From positions 1,181,997-1,245,996 of the forward strand of contig PDUO01000005.1 in NCBI GenBank assembly GCA_003008705.1: a stretch of 64,000 nt of DNA, in the 5' to 3' direction. Below, one piece after another: positions 33,376-44,266 of the stretch. The position numbers and the translations under genes are program-made. Within the stretch, counting starts at the first letter, position 1. Every line of letters starts with the position of its first letter. This DNA comes from Pezicula radicicola (Eukaryota; Ascomycota; Leotiomycetes; Helotiales; Dermateaceae). The notes under the pieces were generated by a model. The model saw only the letters and a program-made list of their open reading frames with translations, searched no databases and was not told the origin of the DNA.

Positions 33376-35335
33376 TGTGAGGAGAGGAGAGTGAGAGTGG
33401 TTGCGTGTGGTTGCGTGTGAGTATGTGGTGGAGTTGTGAGCTTGGAAAGTGGCGGGAAGAGAGAAGAAGAAGAGGATGGAAGAGAAGAAAGGAACCCGAG
33501 TATATGTAGGTGCCAGGCACGCTAGAATTAGCGTGGAGATCAACCAGGCAACATAGACGAATGATCACATAGGTAGTAGCGTTGGGTCTGTTGCATTCTG
33601 TTGGTAGAGGTAGATTTGGAAGTAGCTACAGCTTTGGAAGGAGTTCGATGTGAAATAGGAAGGATGTTGGTGTTAAGCGAGACGTCATGACGAAAACACT
33701 AAGTAACTGCTAGAGTGAGTTTTGAAGTTATGAGAAGGAGGGAATATCTAAGAAGATAAAAAGGCGAGAAGCAAGCGTTTCTACAGAAAAGGAGAACGGA
33801 ATCAGGCATTGATTTGCTTCCATGTGTAAGTCCAAAGAAGTCCTGGCTGTAAAAACTAGCCTGAAATAACCTCCAGGACGCTTAGGCCACCGTGAATAGC
33901 GTGTTATATTTGACTTCACAACAATGAGATTGGCGAGGCGATACGATTGTTCAATTCCAAGAGAGAAAGAGCAGAAAACAGTAGGAAGGAGCAGGAAGAC
34001 ACTGCATAACTCGAGGGGAAAGGAAGGACCATTACGGCTAGCCAAACTACGAGCTTTGATTCTTTACCCTACAACACTTACCTATTAAGGTGGTATATTC
34101 GGATGCCCTACAATCCTGCGCTTTAGTGTGGTATTAATTGGTATGTTACGCATGGTATAGTTTGTGGTTGACGGTAATGCAGGCCTAAAATAAGGGACCT
34201 ACTCATGTCCACCGAGTGAGTTACCTATCTCAAGTGAGTTGCTAATAACAAGTGAGTTGCTAATAACAAGTATAACAAGTCAATTACATATATCAAGTGA
34301 GTTACCTAAACCAAGCTATTTACTACATATAAGAGTGTTTGAGTAGAAGTCTGTGCTATATGACATCAGTATAACGTGTATTATAAGATAGTACAATCAA
34401 CACGGCATATTTCTGACCTATAAATTGTATGAAAAACCAAATCCTCAATTTAGTTGTGATAATTATTTAGACAAAGAGGAATAAGTCAATAAATAGAAGC
34501 ACTATTACAACTAAGCATTGTTAAGCAGACTCGAGGAGACTTAGTCGGGGATCGCTTATAATGATATATATATTAAGCGATGGATGCTATTACAACCTGG
34601 AATGTGAAGACGTCGGCTAACTCTTTTAAACTAGTGGTAGAAAATAAGGCATAAACTCTATCGTGTTATAGATAAGCCACTGGATCTTCAGCTAGCCGTC
34701 AAGTATGTACTACTACTTAAGGTATCAAATACGTGTAAAGTGCTAGAAAAAACAGAAAGTACCAAGACCCAACACTTAATCTTTCCCCATACTCAGCATA
34801 CGTACTCTAGTAAGCTTGAAAGTTAAATTCAAAGGGCCATAAAACCAAGCCCACTTCCAAACTCCAAATACATACACTCTCGTATCTAAAATTCCTTTCT
34901 ATCAGTTGTTGTAAAGGAAGGGTAGATAATGCGTTATTGAAATGTACGGTTTGTAATACGGAGTAGGAGAACGATGCAAGACTCGAGATCGAAAACCTTT
35001 TGGCTTGCTCGATGTCGCGTTTCTTTTTAAATCCTACTAGGTACTTTTTCCTCTTAGAAGGCATCTAAGCATCTAAGGTGAGTAGTAATTGTAGAAGTTA
35101 ACTGTCAACCTGGCCATTCGCTATCAAGTCACTGAGGACGGCCCGTACACAAGAAGCTTGTTGTAAAGTGGGAAAGTGGAAAATTCGACAAGGAAGTGAT
35201 GGCTTTAGTTAGTCTTTCAGTATATATTGTAGCTCATAATACGGTCCTACCCATTCTTTTCATACAATGGCAATTGAGCAGAGCCAAGTCTGACAAGGCC
35301 TCTTTTGTACAACATTTTCCACCAAATCAACCATC
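33376..35335. other. Gene-poor intergenic region
   Basis: About 2 kb, AT-rich, with no recognisable gene. An 18-bp repeat cluster in reverse orientation lies at 34214-34315. Confidence 0.55.
34214..34315 (-). repeat. 18-bp repeat cluster, reverse orientation
   Basis: Units contain the CAAGTGAGTTACC or CAAGTGAGTTGCTAATAA core. One 18-bp unit (CAAGTGAGTTGCTAATAA) is duplicated exactly in tandem, which points to recent local expansion. Confidence 0.75.
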
Positions 35336-36193
35336 TCAGCGTATCTTCCTACCCAACCCCTTCTTCTCCGCATTCTTCGCCTTTCTAATTGTCGTCTTCC
35401 TCCACGCAGTCCATCGATCCCTAGGCTTAAACTCCCTAACCTTTATCTTAGCTCTCTCAGCCGCTCTTCCAATCTCCCAATTAGCCTCCCGATACATATA
35501 TCCAGGCCTCAATTTCAAATCTCGACCCTCCTCACCCTTCCTCTCCTTCATCTTCTTGACCTTCTGAACCACCACACTCGTAGTTCCATCAGCCGCAGCT
35601 ACGACGTCGGCTCTCTCCTCAACGACTTCTTCAACGACGGGAGCGGTTTCCATTTTCTGCGCGGTCATGCCGAGGCGCCGTCTCCGTTGACTGTTGCGTG
35701 GTAAGGGGAGGACTTGATCGCGTTCGAAGACTACGCCGATGTATTGGCGCTTAGGGTGCTTCTCAGGGTCTTTGTAGTATTTTACGTAGCCGCTTTGAGT
35801 CGCATATATTGTGTGATCGCGTCCCATTGCGCAATTGTCACCAGGGAACCAGTGAGTGCCTCGTTGGCGGAAGATGATGTTGCCAGGGATTACATATTGC
35901 TCTGTATGGAATCAGCAATTGAGTCTTTCTTAGACGGCGGAGCAAAAAGAGAGATAAGACAGACCTCCGGATTTCTTCGCCCCTAATCTCTTTCCAGGTC
36001 CATCTTTTGCTTTGTTAACAGCTCCTTGTTGGTTGTGCGAGGCATGACGAACGAAGGTAAGGGACGGAGAGGTTTTGATGGCGAGTTGGGCAAAGGTGTC
36101 ATTGAGACATATTTGGGAATTTGATGAGGCACCCGACCGGGCAATTGAGGTGAGAGCTGCCCGCAATGGCGGCTGTAATCGTGGAAGCAGCAT
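35336..36193 (-). CDS. MRP7: Mitochondrial ribosomal protein bL27m
   Basis: Two exons, complement(join(35336..35901,35965..36193)), 264 aa. bL27m is a large-subunit protein of the mitochondrial ribosome whose N terminus approaches the peptidyl-transferase centre. The N-terminal 50 or so residues are Arg/Ser-rich like a mitochondrial transit peptide. The L27 core follows: [29 protein letters not shown], then across the intron [36 protein letters not shown] fungal C-terminal extension of about 150 charged residues follows. I chose [10 protein letters not shown] as the start because it opens the transit sequence; an in-frame ATG at 36304 is possible. Confidence 0.93.
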
Positions 36194-36371
36194 GGCGTGT
36201 TTTTGCTGATGCTGTCGTCGGCCAGGCGTTGTCACTGAGATGAATTGTAAAGTTGTTGCCGGATAAATTGCGGCCGACCCTCCGAAGATTGCCGTGGAGG
36301 CCATTTGGCATTGTCAATTGCACTTACTTTCAGCACCGTACAGTATTACACAACTCGTAATTAATTGCACT

Positions 36372-36851
36372 ATGGCTGGCATACTACTTTCACTGCTCTC
36401 TGCAGCTTTGCTCCTCATTGCTGGGGCGCAAGCACAATTCCAATTCTTTGAACAGATGTTCAACGGTAGGCCTCTTCCCAATTGGCGAATCTGTACGCAG
36501 TCCGACTAACTCCTGGGCAGGACAACAAGGACACCAACACCACCAGCCTCAGAATGTTCCAAGTGACTCCAACTGGTACCAACAGCAATACGAAAATGGT
36601 ATATCTGCCCTGTTACCCCTCCATGTTAAGCTATCTCAAGCTAACCATTTACCAAAGCCCACTGCGACAAGTACCTCTGCCCCGACACTCTAGCCTGCGT
36701 ACATTTCCCACACCACTGCCCCTGTCCACATCCAACCTATGAGGAGAAATTTGAGCTTGGGGATGGAAAGGCCATTTGTATTTCTAAGGGCGGATTCAAG
36801 GCCGGAGAGGCGGGGAGGAAGGTGGAGTTGGCTAGGAAGGGATTGATTTGA
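36372..36851 (+). CDS. LCL2: Long chronological lifespan protein 2 (Lcl2)
   Basis: Three exons, join(36372..36465,36521..36598,36658..36851), 121 aa. Lcl2 is a small secreted or ER-lumen fungal protein linked to lifespan and ER-associated processes. The signal peptide is [21 protein letters not shown], followed by QFQFFEQMF, a His/Gln-rich linker and the Cys-rich core [40 protein letters not shown]. It ends ELARKGLI. Length and layout agree with the family. It is divergent from bL27m with about 180 bp between start codons. Confidence 0.94.
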
Positions 36852-37271
36852 GAATGTTGATGGACCATGTTGGATGCTTGAGGGTTTGTCATTGCTGGAG
36901 TTTGGGGAATACCACGTGAAGTGCTGCAGTGGAGAACAATTGACACGAGAAAAGGGAATGCCGAAACACTTCACGAGTCTTGCTTACCATCCTGAAAGTT
37001 CTTCTGGTGATGGCTGTATGGAATACATTTCGAATCAGTAAGTGAACTCGTTGATCAAAGCATGGTCCTAGCCAAAAATTCCTCTTGAGCTTTATATTTG
37101 GTCTCTAGAGACAGCTACAAGCTAGGAAGGATAGCTGAAGTTGATAGAGCATATGAGAATATTATGTGTTATACTACACCCACAGCACATACGTAACTAA
37201 CAAATTCGTTCATATTAAACGTTCATCATGAATTCATCTAGCTACCCTCTATGCAAGTTAAAATCAAGTTT
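36852..37271. other. Intergenic region between convergent genes
   Basis: About 420 bp between the stop codons of LCL2 and the glutamyl-tRNA synthetase gene. It should hold both 3' ends. Nothing else is seen. Confidence 0.5.
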
Positions 37272-39237
37272 TCATAGGCCTGTAGTACTCGTCTTTCCGG
37301 TTGGAATGTTGAACAGAATAAGAGGCTGGCCGTCCTTGGCTGCCTTGTCTACTCTATAATATCCCTTTCTCTCAAGTTGGATGATGTCATCAACCTTAAG
37401 ATCTGCGGCATTACAGTCAACCAGGACATCAGTTTGGGTCTCCGTTGTCTCAGTCAGGAAATCCTCAAAGTTATCCGTCTCCTCCAACGTGTCCTTCGTA
37501 ATCAGGTAGTCAAAATCATACACTTTGGTTGGAACAAGTGTCTGGCCCTCAGTCGATAGCCAGTGGACCTTCTTCTCCGTCTTCTTGAAGTCGCCCTCAA
37601 CATGTAGCTCGAGTTCAATGAATGTCACTGGATCAGAGCCAGTGATCTTTCGTACAAAGGCATTTCCCCAGCCCATTAAGGTAATCTCCTCGTCCTGCTT
37701 GAAAGTTTTGGCGTCTGCTTGATCAAAGAGGATATGCTGACTGTATGCAACCTTCTTTGTGCCGACTGAAGGATTCTTGGGGTGTTTGGGCTTATCCTCA
37801 ACATATGGCTCTGCTGGACCTTTGATAGTGATCTGAGCCTTGCAAGCATCCTTCACATCAACACCTGTATGGCGGGGAGCCACAGGATCAATCTTATACT
37901 TATTGGAAGCCCAGAAACTTGTCCAATCCATAACAACAATGTTTCTACTTGGTCCTTGCTTCAAGATGAAATCTCTCAGGGCTGGAACAGTCATACCTCT
38001 TCTTCGAACACCACGAATGGTTGGCATACGAGGATCATCCCAACCCCAGACCTTTCCTGCATCAACGAGCTTCGTCAACTTTCGCTTTGAGAGGAATGTT
38101 CGGACGAAGTTCATTCTTGCGAAGTCCCACATGTAGACGTGGCGGAGTTTCAAAGTATCCAGAAACCACTGATATTGGGCGTTACGGTCAGTGTATTCGG
38201 TAGTTCTAAGAGCATGTGTGACTCCCTCGAGAGAATCAACAATTGGACAGGCGAAGTCGTATGTAGGGTACATCTTCCAAGTAGTGCCAGTTCGGTGATG
38301 AGGAGTCTCAATGTTGCAACGGTAAATGACAGGATCCCGCATAGCCCCATTAGGGTTGTCCACAGAAATCTTTGCACGAATACAGTTTCTCAAACCAATC
38401 TCACTTCCCTTCTTCATTTCCTCGAAAATCCCAAGGTTGTACTCGACGCTCTCGTTACGGCGCTTACTTGGAATCAACTTCATTCGCTCGTCGCGCATTG
38501 TCTCCTGGTCGGTATCATCCGCATATGCATGTCCCTCTTCGATCATACGAATACAATACTTGTAAAGTACCTCGAGGTAGTCACTAGTGTAGCTGGTCTT
38601 GTCCGGTTTGACGCCAATAAGTGCGAGATCTTCAATAATGGCATCTTGGTACTCTTGCTTCTCTTTTGAGGGGTTGGTATCATCGAATCGGAGGAGTAAT
38701 GTGCCTTTGTAGAGCTCGTGTGCGAAGTAGTCATTGAGGAGAGCGGCTTTCATGTGTCCGATGTGCAAGTAACCACTAATTGAGGTTAGCAGTTGATTAT
38801 ATTACCTATTGTGTGTCAACGTACGATGGCTCAGGTGGGAACCTTGTGACAACACCCTTCTCAGTCTCCTGCAATGCCATATTGTAGCTTCCCCCAGCTT
38901 TGCTAGCTGCGGTTTTCTTCGCCTTCTCTGCCTCATCCTTCAACTTAATCTCCTCCCAAAGCTCAGGATGCGACTCCTCAATGAAAGTAAACCATCTTGT
39001 AAGATTTACAAGAGTGCCCTTCTTCACAAACGAGTATGCGATTCTGTTTGACCGAATTGTGATCCATAACTTGGTATCGGCCTCGCTGATTTCGTAGCCG
39101 TCCACGTACGTTCTCAAGGTGAGGTGGTGATCGAGGGAGACAAGATGTGGCTCATTGGTTTTAAAATCTGGCTTTACCAGACTCGCCGTAAGTTGGGGGA
39201 AGTCTTCCTTCTTCATGGTGCGATATTTGTGAATCAT
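37272..39237 (-). CDS. GUS1: Cytosolic glutamyl-tRNA synthetase
   Basis: Two exons, complement(join(37272..38775,38825..39237)), 638 aa. It charges tRNA-Glu with glutamate in the cytosol. After a shortened GST-like N-terminal domain (LTLRTYVDGYEISEADTKLW, GTLVNLTRWF) comes the class I catalytic core. VTRFPPEPS and GYLHIGHMKAALLND meet at the splice junction, with HIGH at residues 142-145, then LLRFDDTNPSKE. The KMSKS-equivalent is FLSKRKLTKLV. The anticodon-binding beta-barrels end with the ERKGYYRVD segment. An in-frame stop lies 63 nt before the chosen ATG. The first half of the GST-like domain seems missing compared with longer fungal homologues, so an extra 5' exon remains possible. Confidence 0.95.
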
Positions 39238-39441
39238 TGTTGGATCGTGTGAGATGGAGGGGAATATTTTGATAATCTCGGTGGAGGGGTTGTTGACTCA
39301 GAAGCAGGGGTGTTTTGAACTTGTCCTATCATGGACAAGCGTCTTGGCATTTCCAAATAGGCATTATGTTTAATCCGAGCCGCGCGCTAGAGCTTCAATA
39401 TTCATGAACGGACTTTGACAACAAGACCAGCAATCAACAAG
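39238..39441. promoter_or_regulatory. Divergent promoter shared by GluRS and uL1m genes
   Basis: Only 204 bp separate the two start codons, so both core promoters and leaders must overlap or abut here. Both genes serve translation, one cytosolic and one mitochondrial. Confidence 0.65.
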
Positions 39442-40432
39442 ATGGCTCACCTAAGACCATGCCTCGCTCAATTGAGCAGGCTATGCCTCTCATCATCAAG
39501 GCCGACTGTCAATCATGTCCCATCCCGATTTTTATCATCGACACCCGAACTTCAGAAAGGTTTAAAAGAGAAGATGGTATCGAAAAAGGTGAAGGTAGTG
39601 CCAAGGGGTCAAAATCCACAGAAAAACAAGAAGAAGGGAGAAGTGGTCAAGAAGAAGAAGGAACGGAAAAGCTATATACAGTATGATCTGAGGGATATGC
39701 AGCAGTTTTCGCTATGCGATGCGATGCGGTAAGTCAGCTGAAGTCTGCTTACAGCTTTCTCTAATGCTTTACAGATATATTAAAGCATTTGAAGTTGGAA
39801 GACAGCCAACCTCTGTCAAATACGATCTGCACATAAAGGTCAAGTCCTTGAAAAACGGTCCAGTCATACGAAATAGATTACGCCTACCACATCCTGTGAA
39901 GACAGACCTCCGGATCTGCGTAATTTGTCCCCCAGACTCTGCATATGCGGCTTCAGCAAAGGCAGCAGGAGCTACGTTGGTTGGCGAGGATGAGATCTTT
40001 GAAGCTGTGAAGGATGGTCGGGTCGAGTTTGACAGGTGTATTTGCCAGGTTGATTCGCTTGCGAAAATGAATAAAGCTGGACTGGGAAGAGTTCTGGGAC
40101 CCAAGGGATTGATGCCAAGTGCAAAGACGGGCACAGTTGTGAAAGACCCAAGTCTGGTGTTGAAGGATTTAATAGGTGGTGCAGAGTACAGAGAGCGCCT
40201 GGGTGTCATCAGAATGGCTGTTGGACAGCTGGGATTCACGCCAGAAGAGGTGCAGCGGAATATCAAGGCGTACGTGGAGGCAGTGAAGAAGGACATGGCA
40301 CAGCTGAGTGACAAGATCAACAAGGAGTTGGCGGAAGTAGTGTTAAGCTCTACCAATTCTCCAGGATTCAGCTTGAACGGAGACTTCAGAACTCCAAATT
40401 CTGTCTCGCCCCGAGAGTTGTCCAACGCCTAA
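39442..40432 (+). CDS. MRPL1: Mitochondrial ribosomal protein uL1m
   Basis: Two exons, join(39442..39728,39775..40432), 314 aa. uL1m forms the L1 stalk of the mitochondrial large subunit and helps release deacylated tRNA. Residues 1-35 look like a transit peptide (MAHLRPCLAQLSRLCLSSSR), followed by a Lys-rich stretch. The L1 core is clear: DAMRYIKAFEVGRQPTSVKYD, LRICVICPPD, LAKMNKAGLGRVLGPKGLMP, SAKTGTVV and GFTPEEVQRNIKAYVEAVKK. The intron (46 nt) is canonical. The gene overlaps nothing and is followed 95 bp later by the convergent COG2 gene. Confidence 0.96.
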
Positions 40433-40527
40433 CATGTATAATTGTAAAATATTTTTGTAGAATATATTGTCATGCCCCATGATAAACCTTGACTCCGACG
40501 CTATGCTTTACAAAATTTCCAGTTTGC

Positions 40528-41382
40528 CTACTTTGATCTCGAGTCATTCAAGACCTTGATTGCTTCATCACCTGCATCCAAATCTCCATAGATGGTCAAG
40601 ACTTTGACTACCCGATTTTTTCCTGCTTCACCCAGAGCCAGAGCCTGCTTGAGAGCAGTGCTGAGGTCGAGCAGAATGGTATTTCGCACTCGTAAGATCC
40701 GGGGTTCCTGGGCTGCTATGAATGGATGTTGCGATCCCACAGTAGCGGCTAAGTGTTCGACATAACGGCAATCAACTACGAGACGTTGAAGCTTTTTCGT
40801 GCTCGTCCCAATGCTACCGTCGAGAAGATCGTCGTCTTCTTCATCCTCACTGTCACTCCAAGAGTCTTCGGCGACGCCATTGACTGTCCGTCCAAGCGAT
40901 GCGACCATCAGTCTGTCCTCAAGCTCCTCCAAGCGAGCATCGATCTCTAACAGCTTTCGTCCAACAGCGACTTGCTGGTTGATGCTTTTCTTTTCCTCAA
41001 GCAATCCCTCGACCTCCAATCTCCGGTCTTTAACCTTGGCTCTTACATCTTCGACTCCTCGCTTGAAGCCCAAAAGTCCCACTCGGACATCCTCCACCTT
41101 CTCTTCTCCGCCCTTGAGATCTGACCCCAGACTGAGGAACTGTTCATAGTTCGTGTTCACCAAATCCAGAAGCTCCTTCGATAATGCTTGAGAGCGCTCC
41201 CGTAGGTCAGCACGGAGATCCTCGAGCGTTTGATGTCGGTCCGACAGTGTTGACAGGTACGTTGGCGCATCGAACGTAGCAGCTAAGAAGTCACTCCGAG
41301 GCAATGCCTTGGGATAAGGAAGGTTGTCTTCGTCATCTGAGGAGAGATCCCCTGATGTACCCCCAAAATAGAACTTGCTCAT
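40528..41382 (-). CDS. COG2: Conserved oligomeric Golgi complex subunit 2
   Basis: Single exon, 284 aa, complete. COG2 is part of lobe A of the COG tether, which captures retrograde vesicles at the Golgi. The N-terminal motif is PYPKALPRSDFLAATFDAPT followed by YLSTLSDRHQTLEDLRADL. Long heptad coiled coils follow (LVNTNYEQFLSLGSDLKGG, EEKVEDVRVGLLGFKRGVED, LEVEGLLEEKKSINQQV). An acidic loop (SWSDSEDEEDDDLLDG) precedes a helical tail. Fungal COG2 proteins are short like this compared with the roughly 740-residue animal subunit. It is divergent from hapX. Confidence 0.93.
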   Translation of the reverse strand: MSKFYFGGTSGDLSSDDEDNLPYPKALPRSDFLAATFDAPTYLSTLSDRHQTLEDLRADLRERSQALSKELLDLVNTNYEQFLSLGSDLKGGEEKVEDVRVGLLGFKRGVEDVRAKVKDRRLEVEGLLEEKKSINQQVAVGRKLLEIDARLEELEDRLMVASLGRTVNGVAEDSWSDSEDEEDDDLLDGSIGTSTKKLQRLVVDCRYVEHLAATVGSQHPFIAAQEPRILRVRNTILLDLSTALKQALALGEAGKNRVVKVLTIYGDLDAGDEAIKVLNDSRSK

Positions 41383-41716
41383 TGCGTATGTTTGGTAATG
41401 TGTCGACTCTCGATGGCTGTGAGCGGTGCCTTTTAATACCTATGCTCCGGCTTTTGGGGTCCAATGCCGGCCTCAACGTCGGGTTCGGGGAATTGATCAC
41501 GTGGGATGTCGGGGGTACGGTGGTTGCAGTCGCCGGGTGGGTGTTTATTGGGTGGTTTGTCACTTTACATAATAAAAGTCTCCCGCCTGCAGCGCTGAGT
41601 CGATATTTGGGTCCATCCAAGACATCTTTTCCTCCTCTGTGTGCTCTCCTTGGCCCTTTTTCACTTTTCGCCGTCCCACTTTAGCTTTTCTCGTACGACG
41701 TGTGATGGGTGATGTG

Positions 41717-41721
41717 ATTGG
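41717..41721 (-). promoter_or_regulatory. CCAAT box upstream of hapX
   Basis: ATTGG on the plus strand, that is CCAAT on the minus strand, about 300 bp before the hapX ATG. The CCAAT-binding complex partners HapX in other fungi, so autoregulation is conceivable, but a single pentamer is weak evidence. Confidence 0.3.
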
Positions 41722-41777
41722 CCTGACCACCAAAAGTCTACCTCCGAACTTCGGCAAGGACCACGGTGAAGAATCTG

Positions 41778-41786
41778 ATCTGATAA
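41778..41786 (+). promoter_or_regulatory. GATA-factor (SreA-type) site upstream of hapX
   Basis: ATCTGATAA matches the ATCWGATAA consensus of the iron-sensing GATA repressor SreA exactly. A second partial copy overlaps it on the left (AATCTGATCTGATAAGATT). It lies 228 bp before the hapX ATG. In Aspergillus SreA represses hapX when iron is plentiful, so the position makes sense. Confidence 0.6.
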
Positions 41787-41932
41787 GATTACATTGCCTA
41801 CCCGCCCTTCGCACTTTCCTCGTTCTCATACGAGCATTGCATTATTATTATTATTGTTCTGCTTTCCAACCTTCTCGGGGCATTGCAACCTTTACTATCT
41901 TCAATCGCACGAATATTGATTGATCTAGATCG

Positions 41933-41947
41933 ATGCAGCTGTCCTAG
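41933..41947 (+). other. Minimal upstream ORF in the hapX leader
   Basis: ATG CAG CTG TCC TAG encodes MQLS and ends 66 nt before the hapX start. It is translated only if the transcript starts upstream of 41933, which is not known. The start context is weak (T at -3). Confidence 0.35.
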
Positions 41948-42013
41948 TTTACGACTATTACGAGATCCGGCCAGTTTCCAACCAGAATCTCGTGTTCTTG
42001 TTTAGCGAACAGT

Positions 42014-43567
42014 ATGGCATCACCAGCGGTGTCAACGCCTGGGTCCCCAGCAGCTCTTGCTCCAGCACCTCCCACGCTCGCCATCAAGACCATGAACGGA
42101 TCCAACACAACAGCCATCTCGCCACCATCAGGCCTGGGGACGCCGCCTATTATAACGAGGAAGGAATGGGTTGTTCCACCTCGACCCAAGCCAGGACGGA
42201 AGCCTGCAACAGACACCCCGCCGACTAAACGAAAAGCTCAAAACAGAGCTGCTCAACGCGCCTTTCGAGAAAGACGTGCTGCGAGAGTGGGTGAGTTAGA
42301 AGAACAGCTCGAAGAGACGAAGGAGGAGCAACAGAGACGTGAGTCAGAGCTGAGGGACAAGATTGGACGACTTGAGGCCGACGTTCTACGCTTTAGTGGA
42401 GAGTTACATTCGTGGAGACTTCGATGCGATACTTTGGATCGTATCGCAGAGTATGAGAGGCGGGAGAAGGAAGCTGCTTTGACTGAATTATCATATCTTC
42501 GGAATGGTGCTCGGACCACAGGAACCGATGCTGTTCCACTTCCTCCACGGCGCAATCGCCATCAAGAGCCATCACGACAGCAGCAGCATCAACATCATGA
42601 GGTATCACTCCTGCCACCAACGGAGCCAGCCACGCCTGTTGGTTGTGGCAATTGCACTCCCAATCAATGCGAGTGCCTTGATGCTGCATTGAAGATATCT
42701 ACGTCTGGGTGTGGCAAATGCACCGTTGGCACACATTGCCAATGTTTAGAAGAAACCATCACTGGCTCCACTTCCAAGGTGACAACGCCAAATGAGTATA
42801 AGAGACCACTGTCGCCTACAGCGGAAGTCTCCAGCGAAAAACGCCACCGTCTTTCGGAACCAACAACTCCACTCGAGGTTGACTTTACAACAAAGTTCTC
42901 AAGGTCGGCTAGCAATCAAGTACTTCCTACTCCAGACGTAACGGTCCGCCCGTCTGGTGAATCATGTGGATTCTGCGCCGACGGTGGCTATTGCATGTGT
43001 GCTGATACTGCTACGGCTCAATCCGAAGAGCGAGAACGAGAGAATCGACTGGCACCATTGCTGAACGAAGTTACGCCACCGCCATCCGACACAGATGTTG
43101 ATGGTACTCAGATGATCAAATTGCCATCTCTACAGCCAAACCAGATGCATCGACCTGTCGGTACTCAAGCGCCAGCAAATTCCTGTGTCAATGGTCCCGG
43201 AACTTGTCAACAGTGCCAGAGCGATCCGAAAGCTGGCCTATTCTGTCGCTCTCTTGCAGCTATGCGTGCTTCGACTAGCACTCCCGATGCAGGGTGTTGC
43301 GGAGGTAATGCTAGTGGAGGTGGTTGCTGTAAGGATCGCCAGACGGTTCAACCAACTCAACCGCCTCCCAGCTTGTCTGTGGCAGATACGTACAAGACAT
43401 TGTCAACGCACCGCAATTTTGATCAAGCAAGCGATGAGCTGAGTACTTGGCTTGGACGTCTCCATGCTACGCCTCCCCAGCATGCTGGCAGGGCTCCAAT
43501 GGAAGTGGAGGCGGCGAGTGTCATGGGTGTGTTGAAGCTTTTTGACCGACGATTTGGAAGGGGATGA
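42014..43567 (+). CDS. hapX: bZIP iron regulator HapX
   Basis: Single exon, 517 aa. HapX is the CCAAT-complex-associated regulator that shuts off iron-consuming pathways in iron starvation and activates vacuolar iron storage in excess. The N-terminal Hap4-like CBC-binding segment is RKEWVVPPRPKPGRK (49-63). The bZIP basic region follows (KRKAQNRAAQRAFRERRAAR, 72-91) with a coiled coil to about residue 165. Four Cys-rich regions sense iron: CGNCTPNQCEC (211), CGKCTVGTHCQC (233), CGFCADGGYCMC (318) and CVNGPGTCQQC (391). A further CCGG-CC cluster lies at 428-439. The C terminus ends VLKLFDRRFGRG. All elements appear intact. Upstream there is a GATA-type site and a small upstream ORF. Confidence 0.97.
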   Translation: MASPAVSTPGSPAALAPAPPTLAIKTMNGSNTTAISPPSGLGTPPIITRKEWVVPPRPKPGRKPATDTPPTKRKAQNRAAQRAFRERRAARVGELEEQLEETKEEQQRRESELRDKIGRLEADVLRFSGELHSWRLRCDTLDRIAEYERREKEAALTELSYLRNGARTTGTDAVPLPPRRNRHQEPSRQQQHQHHEVSLLPPTEPATPVGCGNCTPNQCECLDAALKISTSGCGKCTVGTHCQCLEETITGSTSKVTTPNEYKRPLSPTAEVSSEKRHRLSEPTTPLEVDFTTKFSRSASNQVLPTPDVTVRPSGESCGFCADGGYCMCADTATAQSEERERENRLAPLLNEVTPPPSDTDVDGTQMIKLPSLQPNQMHRPVGTQAPANSCVNGPGTCQQCQSDPKAGLFCRSLAAMRASTSTPDAGCCGGNASGGGCCKDRQTVQPTQPPPSLSVADTYKTLSTHRNFDQASDELSTWLGRLHATPPQHAGRAPMEVEAASVMGVLKLFDRRFGRG

Positions 43568-44266
43568 GAGGCAATGGGAATATTTAAGGCGTTATATATC
43601 ACTCCGATCAGACTATACATGCGTGGTTACTGGTCAAAAATGCTGTAAAAATGGACAGGCTGCAGCTTGTACATAAACTGCGATGGTTAGAGCTTCTTAG
43701 CTCACCAAGTATTGGCGCGCACAATATGCGGCGTTCTCTTACGAATTCAGATGAATTTATGTAACTTTATGAAGCATGATGCATACCTTATTAGCTATTT
43801 TGAAAGGAATACAGTAGAAAAGATGCACCAGACGATGCCCGAAAATCCAGTAAAATATGCCAAGGCTCCCAAGATTTATTCCCTGTATGATAATCCAAGC
43901 AAGGTACAGTACCGGCTTATCTGCCCCACGTGTTGATGACCTCCTTCCTCAAATTCCCAAGTGCCCCCCCCAAGGTCTTCTGCGCCTTCGTTGCCGACCA
44001 ATTTTCTGTCTTGAAATTTAGTGATCTCATCATGGTCCTTGCTTGCTCTTCTGATTGGTCTTCAGGCTTTGATTGCTTCAGGGGCGGCACAATAAAGTAT
44101 TCTTCTGGCGGGCAGTCCGGATGAAGAAGTTGGATGCTGGGGGAGATCTTGCATTCGGATCTTTCTCATGTGCTGGGATGGTAAGTATAAATCGGGAGGT
44201 ACATCCCGATTTTTTATTTTTGTAGGTATTTCTCTGTTTTTCTTTGTCGTGTGCAAATTCGTCAGT
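43568..44266. other. Intergenic region between hapX and RNase T2
   Basis: About 700 bp, AT-rich, no recognisable gene. It holds the hapX 3' end and RNase T2 promoter. Confidence 0.5.

Noticed and set aside
42253..42915. Minus-strand frames inside hapX
   Set aside because: Shadow frames caused by the codon use of hapX; no independent support.
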